From contig JAUJYN010000017.1 in NCBI GenBank assembly GCA_030737835.1, forward strand, positions 3,720,001-3,784,000: 64,000 nucleotides of DNA. Reading direction: 5' to 3'. Position numbers and translations under genes: made by a program. The notes below the pieces were generated by a model. The model did no database searches. It saw nothing but the letters and a program-made list of their open reading frames with translations, and was not told where the DNA came from. This DNA is from Acorus gramineus. Lineage: Eukaryota; Streptophyta; Magnoliopsida; Acorales; Acoraceae. Of this stretch, positions 44,433 through 55,565 are shown piece by piece (within the stretch, counting starts at the first letter, position 1; the number at the start of each line of letters is the position of its first letter).

Positions 44433-47400
44433 TGTCACGCCCCAGGGCGGCCGTCCCCGGGACGCGGCAAGTGTATATAAAATATCAGAATCTATACAGG
44501 AGGTCAATAATATATCATACACAAGCAACCAGAATGACACACAGACAACAAAGAGGCTGACATGATATATACACCAAATGCGGAAGCAAAAGATTGAATC
44601 TGTAAATAAACATACTACAGACTCGATACTCAATCATCTCTCCTGTGAGAGCCAATATACACAAATACAACTGAATATATACAAACGCGTGCCAAGCACG
44701 GAAATAAAATACATACAGTCAAGAAGGGATGCTGATAGCCTCTGGCACTCGCGGAACGTGGCGCTGCTCCGCTACTGAAGGAAACCCTCGGAAAGCTCCT
44801 CCCGCTGCTCCGGCTCCGGCTCAGTGGCAACTGGGGAAAAACATATGCAAGGGGTGAGCCACACGCTCAGTGAACAGCACAACCCATGCATCACAGACAA
44901 TATTGACCACAATTCAGATCTTAATAATCCACAATCTCTTATTAACAACCACAAAATGGTAACAAATACTCAAACCAGTGGGTCGCTCAATCGCCAACCC
45001 ACTACACCCTCACCCTTCAATGGGTGACATAGGATTTTGGGACTGACTAGGCTGTTGGTCACCCTTGGTCCACCGATAGTCTCTCCTCCACTCCGTAGGC
45101 CGCTTGGTTTTCACCCACAACTTTAGCACAGTCCGTCACAAATATCGGGAGGCGCCTACTGATGGGAGCCCTCACCCACAACTTCAGCACAGTCCGTCAC
45201 AAATATCGGGAGGCGCCTACTGATGGGAACCCTTGGAAGGGACGGCCTTTCTAACGCTGGGGCAGCCTCTACCGGATCCAACGAAGGGGACAGAACAGCC
45301 TATCCATACGCATATGATCCACTCGGATCCGCCGACAACGCATCTCTACAATTCTAATGTCATGAATTCTTCAGAATTCCTCCAGGGCGCATAACCAAGA
45401 TGCGGGGAACATGTACAATAATAGCAAGGTTGGAATATCATTGGGGGAAAGAAACTTGGGAGGGCAGCGTGAGTTCCCGATATAGGACACCCCGACAACC
45501 AAACAAGGAACACGGAGTACCCTAGCCCGGGTCTCAGTGTTGACCTCGCAAGGCCCCTCCCCTATAATATTCACTAATTATGCTAATAATCATACAATGG
45601 ATAAATCATTAATTATCAACTAGAGATATAATATTATTGGGACAAGAACCTTGGGAGCGCAGTATGAGGTCCCGATACAGGACATCCCGACAACCAAACA
45701 AGGAACACGGAGTACCCTAACCCGGGTCTCAATGTTGACCTCGCAAGGCCCCTCCCTATAATATTACCTAAGGCATGCAATTAAACATATACTAGCATTT
45801 AACTTAATAAATAAACTAGTAGGACACATGCATAGGCTAAGGCTTCCTAGCATGAGAACAGGGGGACATGATGCATGGCTCATACACATATCCTAAGGGT
45901 GCAAGTCCCTAACATGCAAAGTCTAGGGTAGCATGCATTCTACATTTTAAAATCATGCTCGCATGAAATACACTTTACAACAGGTTAATATAAATCCATG
46001 GTGTCCCAGGAGAGGTCGGTATACGCCCAAATGCGTATAACGCCTCACTACTGGGTTGGATTGTCCCACTCACTGGAATCCGGGTCGTCGCGCGACCGTC
46101 CGTCAAGATCTGCAAGACAGGCATTTATACGGTGAGTAAAATACACAAATACATCAAAAATACTCTAAAATACCCAACACTCGGACAAGCGTACATACGG
46201 CCCGTACGCACGCGTATCCGAGCATCCCGACTCACTCCCGAACCCACCGGGCAGCCGCACGCACGGCCACCCGCCTCGGGCGCACAGTCGAGTCCCGGCC
46301 CACGCGCCAAGGCGCCCTGCCGAACTCAGCCCGCACGCCCGGACAGCCTGCCGAGCCACCCGGGTGTACCGCGCGCCCACTGCGCCCCGCCGCAGCAGCC
46401 CGCGCGCACCCCGCACGCCCCCGCGCGTACCACGCGAGCACACCGCGCGCCCAGCGCCTCGCCCTGCGCGCACCACCAGCTCCGCCCCGCGCGCACTCCA
46501 CGCGCACAACCAGCTCCGCCCCGCGCGCACTCCGCGCCTCTGCCCTCCTCACCGCGCGCACGCCTGCGCCTCAGCCCAGCGCCCAGCATCCGCGACCAGC
46601 TCCCAGCGCTCAGCGCCCAGCACCCGGGACCCTCACCCAGCGCCCACGCGCACGCCCGCGCAACACGCGCCTGGCACCACGCGCCCAGCGCGCCTGGCAG
46701 CCTGCCCGCGCTGCCTACCTGCGCGCATCGCCGTGTGGCCCGAGCACCGCTCGCCTGCACGCCTGGGTACTGCCCGCCTGATGCCTGAGCACCCCCTGTC
46801 AGCTGCCTGAGCATGGCCTGCCCAGCCGGCCTGCCCTGCTCGCACAGCCCGCAGCCAGCCTACTCGCATGCCTCCCCCTCCGAGAGCACGCCTGCGCACG
46901 CGCCCGCGCGCACGCGCTCGCGCGCCCGGCAAACTGGTGCGCCTGCTCCCAGCCTACCCGAGCTAGCCCTGCCAGTCTACCCTGCGCGCCCAGCACCCAG
47001 CATGCCCAGCGCCAACCCGAGCGCACGCCTCCGCGCACGTCCGGGCGCACGTGCACACGCGCCTTGCCGCTGCACGCTCGCTGCGCCTGCCTGAGCGCTG
47101 CCTGTGCTGCCTGCTGCCCGGGACTGCCACCCCCCTACTCGAGCTCCTCTACCACCAACCACCGGCCACCCCAAGGCCTCCGACCACCACCCACAGCCCT
47201 CCGATGGCCACCCACCGCCGCCGACCACCACCCAACCTCAAATCCACCCTCCTAACATACATCTAAGCATGAAAAGAGAGGAAAAAGGGCTTACCAAGGG
47301 GAGGAAGAGATGTTCGGTTGCTCTCCGTGCACCGAAACCTTTCCCCAAAGGCCTCCAACACCGGGATCTACTCCCACCTCCGAAATGGCCCAAAGCAGAG

Positions 47401-47871
47401 GAGAAATGAGGGGGGATGTAGGGGCCAAACTCCTCGGAATCCGGATTTGAAAGCACCGGGACCCGATCTACACTTCCTATGCTTTAGGTTTTTGGGTTTG
47501 AGGGCTCTAAGGGGCTCAAATGGGAGAAAAGGAGAGAGGGGAGAGAGAGAAAGCTTTGGTAGGGATGATGAATAGTGCCAATGAAATATTAGATTTCATT
47601 TATATAGACAAATCACTTAAAATACCCGGATACGCCCCGGAACTGCGAAATTTCAGAAACCTTACTGAAAATCGATGAAATTTTCGTGAGAGGCCTAAAA
47701 TGGCACTAGGACACCAAATATACAGTTAGATTTTTAATCGGAGTCCTCTAACTCAGGACGATAGCTAACAGTCCAAAAATTAGCGGTTCCGATCGAAAAT
47801 CGAAAAAAACGAAAAACTGCCAGAACGCTCCAACGGTTACCAGCAGGCTAAAAAGTGACACATATATAACA
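44433..47871 (-). mobile_element. Solo LTR, family 1, with perfect 5-bp target duplication
   Basis: 3439 bp, TGTTATATATGTGTCAC at 47871 to TGTCACGCCCC at 44433 on the minus strand, flanked by GCGCA (44428-44432 and 47872-47876). Candidate TATA at 47598-47606, predicted intron 1 at 46110-47294, and an intact second acceptor TTTTCCCCAG near 44831. It contains a 61-bp tandem duplication (45111-45232) and a second direct duplication with a period of about 195 bp (about 45445-45770). Its CpG-rich tract (46190-47100) is the longest in the window and accounts for the larger size. Confidence 0.94.
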
Positions 47872-47876
47872 GCGCA

Positions 47877-49070
47877 TTCCCCAGCACGCGCACGCACGCG
47901 CGCGCACTCACTGGCCCCCAGCCCCGCTCCCAAAAGCACGCCCAGGCGCACTGCCCCGCGCGCGCGCACGCTCATGCGCGCCCGCGGGCACTCGCGCGCA
48001 CTTCCCGCGCGCACCCCCGCTCGCGCCAACGCCCGCGCGCACCCCCGCTCGCGCCAACGCCCGCGCGCACCTGCGGCCCACCCCGCGCGCACGCGCCCGC
48101 GCGCGCAGACAACCCCAAACGCGCGCCCAACCAACCCTTACCCCTTTTTAACCCTCCCCAACACCTCACACACACTCTAACTCATCTACCTAGCATGCAT
48201 GACCTCCCCAACCATCCCAATAGCCCTAAAAATCAAAAAGAAGGGGAAGAAGACTTACCAAAAGAGGGAAACGGAAAGGGGGAGATGCGGGGCTCTCGAC
48301 GCGCCCACGGCCACCTCAACCACCACCACCACCACCACCACCTCTTCAGCCTCCTCAACCTCCTTCTTGGCTGAAAATCAGGGGGGGGGGGAAGATATGA
48401 GAGGGTGCTTGAGAGAGAGGAGATCAACAACTACAACACATGTACAAACACTCACTTGCACTTGCACCTTCTCCTTCTCTTTGAGGAAATAACACAAACA
48501 CCTTGGGGGAGTGAAAAGAGAGAAGAGAGAGCCAAGAGTGTAGACGTGTGAGTGTGGGAGAGAGAGAGGGAGAGATATTTTGCCCAAATAAATATCTAAA
48601 GAGGGAATAGAAATGACCAATTTATCCTTGACTAGCATGCTTCACTAGAACAGCCATAACTTCCTCCATATATCTCCGAATTGCACAATTCAAAGTCCGT
48701 TGGAAAGCCAAGAAGATTATGTACAACTTTCATGTTTATACCAAGATCACATAATCCCTCCAGCTATTCCGAAATTAGAGCTAAACATAGAACAGGGCTG
48801 CTGCCAGAATTCTTAATCCCCGGGGTATACTTGGAAAAATACCCATAACTTTTACTACATGAATCCAGTTGATCTAATTCCACTTTTGTATGAAAGCTAA
48901 CTCAAAACTGAGCATCTCATAATAAAATCATATTTAAACCTCTTCATCTTGGATTTTAACAAAATTAAATCCAAATACCAAATTGGAAATACATAACTTC
49001 AAGGGGAAAAGAAAAAAAATTATGTAGCCAAATTTTCAATCAGAGTTCTCCAAATGACACAGGCACAACA
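47877..49070 (-). mobile_element. Mosaic LTR, piece 2 (family 2 start with a variant U3)
   Basis: Continues piece 1 after the duplicated GCGCA. It contains the CpG-rich tract (47877-48115) and the donor TTTTG/GTAAGT (48258), and ends at the family 2 LTR start (minus strand TGTTGTGCCTGTGTCATTTGG, 49070). Between 48600 and 49020 the usual U3 is replaced by a different AT-rich sequence that also occurs, in opposite orientation, at about 50500-50890. Confidence 0.8.
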
Positions 49071-50391
49071 GCTGACAGCCTCGCACTCGCCACCCGCTGG
49101 AAGAACGCTCCACACCCATCACTGCCCCTGAAAAGAAACAGTATGCGAGGGGTGAGCTACAAGCTCAGTGAGTGGCTGGAAACCAGTCACCATACAACAG
49201 TTCAATACTAAAACAATTTCCTTTCAAGGAAAAACATAGGTGGAAACCCAATGGATAAAAAGGTCACGCGGCGGCACGACCAACCTCGCCGTCACCCTCA
49301 CTCCCGGAGGAAGACTCTTGCGACTTTTGGGGAGAGACCATACCGTTGGTCGAAGAGACGCGGAATTACTGGTCTACACAACTCTACTGGATCACCAACC
49401 TCACCCTCACCCTCACCCTTACCCTCACTCCTAGAGGGAGACTCTTGGGACTTTTGGGGAGAGACCATACCATTGGTTGAAGAGACCCGGAATTACTGGT
49501 CTACACAACACTACTGGATCATCTACATCAAGATAACTGCCCAACGATGTCTTTGAACATCGATACACAACCGGACCCAACAACTATGGGAACGGAAAAA
49601 CAACGAATGGGTCACGCGGCGATGTGTCTTCACCTCATCCTCACCCTCACCCTTTAGAGGTGACATAAGACTTTTGGAAGAGACTTAGACTGCTCTACAC
49701 CCTTGGTCCACCGGTAGCCCTTTCCCCACGTAGCCTCTACCTGGTATACTCCCACAATCAGTACGCTTCCGAACGCATCGGTGGTATCTACGGATGGGAG
49801 CCCTCTGTCAGGACAGCTTTCCAACGCCGGGGAGTTCCTACATCGGATCCAACGAAGGGGAGAATGATTTCACGCTCGCAATATCATTCGTTAGCCCTCT
49901 CCTGGGTAGCCTCTACCTGGTATACTCCCACGATCAGTATGCTTCCGAACGCATCGGTGGTACCTACAGATGGGAGCCCTCTGTCAGGACAGCTACAACC
50001 CGGGCTGCTTCAACACAGACGACATTGGGAGGAAACACTCCATGTTCGCAAAGCGAACCCAATGGAAAAACAACTACTCTCGATAATCACATATCGATGA
50101 TATCGAAAACTATTGCACTCCCACACAGTTGCGTCGCTCGGACACAAGGGGGAGGGGTTGCCTCTGCTCTCACGCAGAAATAATCCCAAGGCACATAACC
50201 CAACAGGCAGTCCATATACACACCTAGCACGGGTAGGCCTAGCTTAATGCCACAACCACCGGCTTAACAAAACCGATAAGATAATGAATTCTCTTGAATT
50301 CCAAACGAGTGCATCGCTTGGATGCACGGGGGCGATTACATCGCTAGTGCTCTAACTAATAAGGTACAACCCGACAACGGGTCATACCCAC
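49071..50391 (-). mobile_element. Family 2 LTR fragment, the target of LTR 50392-62084
   Basis: Begins in the GACAGCCTCGCACTCGCC block, so about 290 bp of the LTR end are missing, and runs through GGTCATACCCA to 50391, where a plus-strand LTR starts. The expected continuation (CGCCTATTTCAGATAGG) is not found on the far side of that LTR, so the right flank has been lost. Confidence 0.82.
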
Positions 50392-51774
50392 TGTTATGCC
50401 TGTATCATTTGGAGCCTTATTTTTTGATCAGAGTCGCTAAAATTTTGGGTTTTAGCCACCTACAGGAGTTGGAGAGCTCTGATTGAAAATTAGGCTACAT
50501 AATTGTCTCCTAGAAGTTATGCATTTCCAATTTGGTATTTGGATTTAATTTTGTTAAAATCCAAGATGAAGAGGTTTAAATATGATTTTATCATGAGATG
50601 CTCAGTTTTGAGTTAGATTTCATACAAAAGTGGAATTAGATCAACTGGATTCATGTAGTAAAAGTTACGGGTATTTTTCCAAGTATACCCCGAGGATGAA
50701 AAATTCTGGCAGCAGCCCTGTTCAATGTTTAGCTCACATTTCGGAATAGCTGGAGGGATTATTTGATCTTGGCATAAACATGAAAGTTGTAGATAATCTT
50801 CTTGGCTTTCCAAAGGATTTTGAATTGTGCAATTCGGAGCTATATCGTGGAAGTTATGGCTGTTCGAGTGAAGCCTGTCCAGAGATTTCTGGTCAGGGAC
50901 GTTTTGGTCATTTAAATCCCTCTTTTGGCTATTTAATCCCCGATTGTCTCTCTCGCCTAACACTCTCGACCAGCCCTTCCATCTATGAAAAATGAAGAAG
51001 ATAAAGTGGAGGTGGTGTTGAAGTCCCCTCTTCGGATGTCTTGGTATGTTTGTTGTTTGAAGGGAGGTTCGGGGCGTCGATGGTGATAAAGGTGGAGCTG
51101 TGGCGTGTGGGCGTGCCGGAGCCGCGTATGGACCTCCCGCTCTCCGTGTTGGGTTCAGCCATGTCTTTTGTAGCTGATGGGGAGGAGTGGAAGCTCCATT
51201 GCTTTGTGTTGTTGTTGTGTATGCATGGAATTGAAGAAGATGAGGGAGAGAAGCCCATGTTCATGCGTTATGTGTTGTGTATGTGTGTACGCCACCCGTT
51301 TGTGAGTATGTGTGAGTGAACCTTGTATGCCTTTTTTCTCTTCTTTCAAATGAGGTTCCTCATGCGTCACTTGAACTTGTGTTTATAGGCTAAAAGGGGC
51401 GTAGGGTTGGCACATCGGGTGCTCGAGTGCATGCTTAGCATTCTCGCATGTGTGCGGAGCGCGTGGGAAGCGTGCACGGAGTGCTCGAGGGCGTGCTTGG
51501 CGTTGTCCGATGCATGCGGAGTGCGTGGGCAGCGTGCACGAGGTGCTCAAGGGCGTGCTTGGCGTTGTCCGATGCGTGCGGAGTGCGTGGGCAGCGTGCA
51601 CGGAGTGCTCGAGGGCGTGCTGGGCATTCACCGATGCGTGCGGAGTGCGTGGGCCGTGTGCACGCGGTGCTCGGGGGCGTGCTTGCAGTATTCGGACCCG
51701 TTCGGGTGTGTTTCGGGTATCAAGCACCTTGTTATAGCCCAATCCAAACCATTGGTCAATTTCGGGATCTGATG
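50392..51774 (+). mobile_element. Variant family 2 LTR, piece 1
   Basis: Starts TGTTATGCCTGTATCATTTGG. After about 110 bp it switches to the variant AT-rich U3 shared with 48600-49020. It contains a candidate donor (CTTG/GTATGT, about 51042) and a 62-bp tandem array where other LTRs have the CpG-rich tract. It is interrupted at 51774 and resumes at 59709. Total length without the insertion is about 3758 bp. Confidence 0.85.
51411..51700 (+). repeat. Tandem array of 62-bp units in the variant LTR
   Basis: TGCGGAGTGCGTGGG-type unit starts lie at 51453, 51515, 51577 and 51639, an exact 62-bp period, with a partial unit before. Units contain GTGCACGGAGTGCTCGAGGG and are GC-rich. Confidence 0.88.
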
Positions 51775-53937
51775 TGTTATATATGTGTCACTTTTATCCT
51801 TCTGGTCACCATTGGAGCATTCTGGCAGTTTTTCAACTTTTTCTTTTTTTCGATCGGAACCGCTAAAATTTCAGACTTTTAGCTATCATCCTGAGCTTGA
51901 GGACACCGATTGAAAATCTAACTGCATATTATGTGTCCTGGTGCCATTTCAAGCCACTCACAAAAATTTCATCGAATTCCGGTAACGTTCAGAATTTCAC
52001 AGTTCCGAATCGTATCCGGGTTTTGACCAAGCGAAAAGTCATTGGGAGACTTGACTTGGTCAATGTTGACCCTTGACTTGGTCAAAATATTTTGTTTTCT
52101 AGTGTGGTTGGGTTGACTAGGGTCAAAGATCAACTAAACCTAACTTAACCTAGCTAAACCTAATTAGCCCTAAGTGTAAATGGTGAGTGTGTGAGGTGTG
52201 TGTGTGTGTGGTGACTTAATGTCCACGCCCAAGAATAGTTCCCCCTCCCTATTCATCATCTTCTCCATTTCAAGCTCTCTCTCTCTCTCTCTCTCTCTCC
52301 CTCTCTTTAAACCCCCATTTGATCTAGCTAGAGTGGTTGAACAAGAAAACCCTAGAAGGAGAAAAGGAAGGTGAGGACCCCATCTATCTTTCCATGGTCT
52401 CGAATCTTCATTCCCCTTTGTTTTTCCTCCTCTCTTAGCCCCTTTTTACCTCTGTTTTCAGCCCCTCTTTGGCTGAGAAGAGGGCTTGGTGGTGGTGGTC
52501 TTGGTGGTGGCAAATTGGTGCGCGAAGGGCACCCGTTTTCACCCCTTTGTCTTTCCTCCTTTGGGTAAGCTTTCTTCCTTCTTTTTCTTGTGTAGATGCT
52601 TGTTTAGGGTTGCTTATGGGTATGCATGGCATGCATGGTAGTTAGGGGTTGGGGGGGGGGGGGTGTGGGGGGTGTGGGAGTGGCTCGGGCGCGCGTGCGG
52701 GGTCATCCGCGCGCAGGTAAGCGCAGGCAGGCGCAGGCGCGCAGTCGGGCGCGCTGGCGGGCGTGCGCACGTACGCGGGAACTGTGGCGTGCGAGCGGGT
52801 GCAGCGCAGGGGGCGCAGTGCGCGCGGGGGTACTGCGCTGGGGCGCGGTGCGTGCCGCTGTGGGCGCGAGGTGCTGCGCTGGGGCGCAGTGCGCGCGGGT
52901 GGACCTGGGGCTGGATGCGCAGTGCGCGCGAGTGTGCGCGCGCGCGCGGCAGCGTGTCTGGGCGTGCGGGCAGGGGCGCGGCAGCGCGCCTGGGTGCTCG
53001 GGATGGGGCGCGGCAGTGCGCCCGGGGCGCGGGGGTGCGCGCAGGCGTGCGCACCCATGCGTGTGCGTGCGGGTGGCCGTGCGCATGGCTGCCCGACGGA
53101 GCGGGAGTGTGTCGGGGCACTCAGACTCGCATGCGTACGGGCCGTATGCATGCTTGTCCGAGTGTTGGGTATTTCTAGCGTATTTCTTGTGTATTTGTGT
53201 ATTTTTTCTCACCGTTTTGATTTCCCATGTCTTGCAGATCTTGACGGGCGATCACGCGACAACCCGGGTATTTGTGAGTGGGACAATCCAACCCAGTTGG
53301 GAGGCTTTCGATGCACGTAGGCGTGCATTGCCCTCCCCTGGGGCACCATAATTGCATATTAGATAGTATTAATTGTAAACTATGCATGCATGATCATTTT
53401 GTTGTATCCATGCCACCCTAGGCCTTGCATGTTAGGGATATGCACCCTTATGATATGTGTAAAGGCCCAAGCATCCTGATACCATGTTTTCATGCTAGGG
53501 AAGCCTCGACCTACGCATGCGTCCCATTTAGTTTAATTTATTTAAATCAAATGTGAGTTTTTGTAATTAGCATGCCTTAGAGAATATTATAACCTTGTGG
53601 TTATAATATATGCTTCCCCGCATCTTAGTTATGCGCCCTGGAGGAATTCTAAAGAATTCATGACATTTGTAGAGTTGAGATCGGTGTCGGCGGATCCAAG
53701 TGGATCGTATCCGTGTGGGTGGCTGTTTCTCTTCTCTCCGTTGGATCCGTGTAGGGACTCCTCAGCGTTAGACAGGCTATCCTGACAGAAAGGCTCCCAT
53801 CAGTAGGCACCTCCTGATTTGGTTTCGGACTGTGCTGAATCGTGGGAGTAGACCAGGCGAGCTACGGAGTGGAGGAGGGACTACCGGTGGACCAAGGCTG
53901 ATTAACAGCCTAGTCAGTCCCAAAAGACCATGTCACC
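51775..53937 (+). mobile_element. Family 1 LTR, truncated: 5' LTR of an element with deleted interior
   Basis: Starts TGTTATATATGTGTCAC. U3 with W-boxes, CT run (about 52275-52303), predicted intron 1 (52565-53237), CpG-rich tract (52680-53160). It stops at CATGTCACC, where an intact LTR continues AGTTTGAGGG (as at 59140). Instead a second LTR start follows. The left flank is TGATG (51770-51774). Confidence 0.87.
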
Positions 53938-55565
53938 AGTTATATATGTGTCACTTTTATCTTTCTGGTCCCCATTGGAGCATTCTGGCAGTTTTTCAAC
54001 CTTTTCTTTTTTCGATCGGAACCGCTAAAATTTCAGACTTTTAGCTATCATCCTGAGCTTGAGGACTCCGATTGAAAATCTAACTGCATATTATGTGTCC
54101 TGGTGCCATTTCAAGCCACTCACGAAAATTTCATCGAATTCTGGTAACGTTCAGAATTTCACAGTTCCGAATCGTATCCGGGTTTTGACCAAGCGAAAAG
54201 TCATTGGGAGACTTGACTTGGTCAATGTTGACCCTTGACTTGGTCAAAATATTTTGTTTTCTAGTGTGGTTGGGTTGACTAGGGTCAAAGTGCACTTAAA
54301 CCTAACTTAACCTAGTTAAACCTAATTAGCCCTATGTGTAAGTGGTGAGTGTGTGAGGTGTGTGTGTGGTGACTTAATGTCCACGCCCAAGAATAGTTCC
54401 CCCTCCCTATTCATCATCTTCTCCATTTCAAGCTCTCTCTCTCTCTCTCTCCCTCTCTTTAAACCCCCATTTGATCTAGCTAGAGTGGTTGAACAAGAAA
54501 ACCCTAAAAGGAGAAAAAAAAATGAGGACCCCATCTATCTTTCCTTGGTCTCGGATCTTCATTCCCCTTTGTTTTTCCTCCTCTCTTAGCCCCTTTTTAC
54601 CTCTGTTTTCAGCCCCTCTTTGGCTGAGAAGAGGGCTTGGTGGTGGTGGTCTTGGTGGTGGCAAATCGGTGCGCGAAGGGCACCCGTTTTCACCCCTTTG
54701 TCTTTCCTCCTTTGGGTAAGCTTTCTTCCTTCCTTTTTCTTGTGTAGATGCTTGTTTAGGGTTTCTTATGGGTATGCATGGCATGCATGGTGGTTAGGGG
54801 TTGGGGGGGGGGGGGTGTTGGTGGTGTGGGAGTGGCTCGGGCGCGCGTACGGGGTCATCCGCGCGCGTGCGCGCGAGTCTGCGCGCGCAAGTAAGCGCAG
54901 GCAGGCGCCGGCGCTCAATCGGGCGCGCTGGCGAGCGTGCGCGCGTACGCGCGGGCTGTACGCGCAGGCGTGCGAGCGGGTGCTGCGAAGGAGGCGCAGT
55001 GCGCGCGGGGGTACTTTGCTGGGGCGCGGTGCGTGCGGGTGTGCGCGCGAGGTGCTGCGCTGGGTCGCAGTGCGCGCGGGTGCACCCGGGGCTGGACGCG
55101 CGGTGCGCGCGGGCAGGGGTGCGACAGCGCTCCTGGGTGCTCGGGATGGGGCGTGGCAGTGCGCCCGGGGCGCGGGGGTGCGCGCATGCGTGCGCACCCA
55201 TGCGTGTGCATGCGGGTGGCCGTGCGCATGGCTGCCCGGCGGTGCGGGAGTGTGTCGGAGCACTCAGACTCGCGTGCGTATGGGCCCGTATGCATGCTTG
55301 TCCGAGTGTGGGGTATTTCTATCGTATTTGTTGTGTATTTGTGTATTTTACTCACCATTTTGATTTCTCATGTCTTGCAGATCTTGACGAGCTGTCACGC
55401 GACAACCCGGATATTTGTGAGTGGGACAATCCAACCTAGTTGGGAGGCGTTCGATGCACGTAAGCGTGCATTGCCCTCCCCTGGGGCACCATAATTGCAT
55501 ATTAGATAGTATTAATTGTAAACTATGCATGCATGATCATTATGTAGTATCCATGCCACCCTAGG
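53938..55565 (+). mobile_element. Family 1 LTR, left part: 3' LTR of the deleted element
   Basis: Starts (A)GTTATATATGTGTCAC at 53938. The first base is replaced at a junction sharing GTT between the two LTR positions. Predicted intron 1 is 54716-55380; CpG-rich tract at 54830-55290. Interrupted at 55565 by solo LTR 55566-58620. Confidence 0.87.

Noticed and set aside
51041..51319. Short frame in the variant LTR considered as a host gene
   Set aside because: No recognisable domain; it lies wholly within an LTR whose ends are visible at 50392 and 62084.
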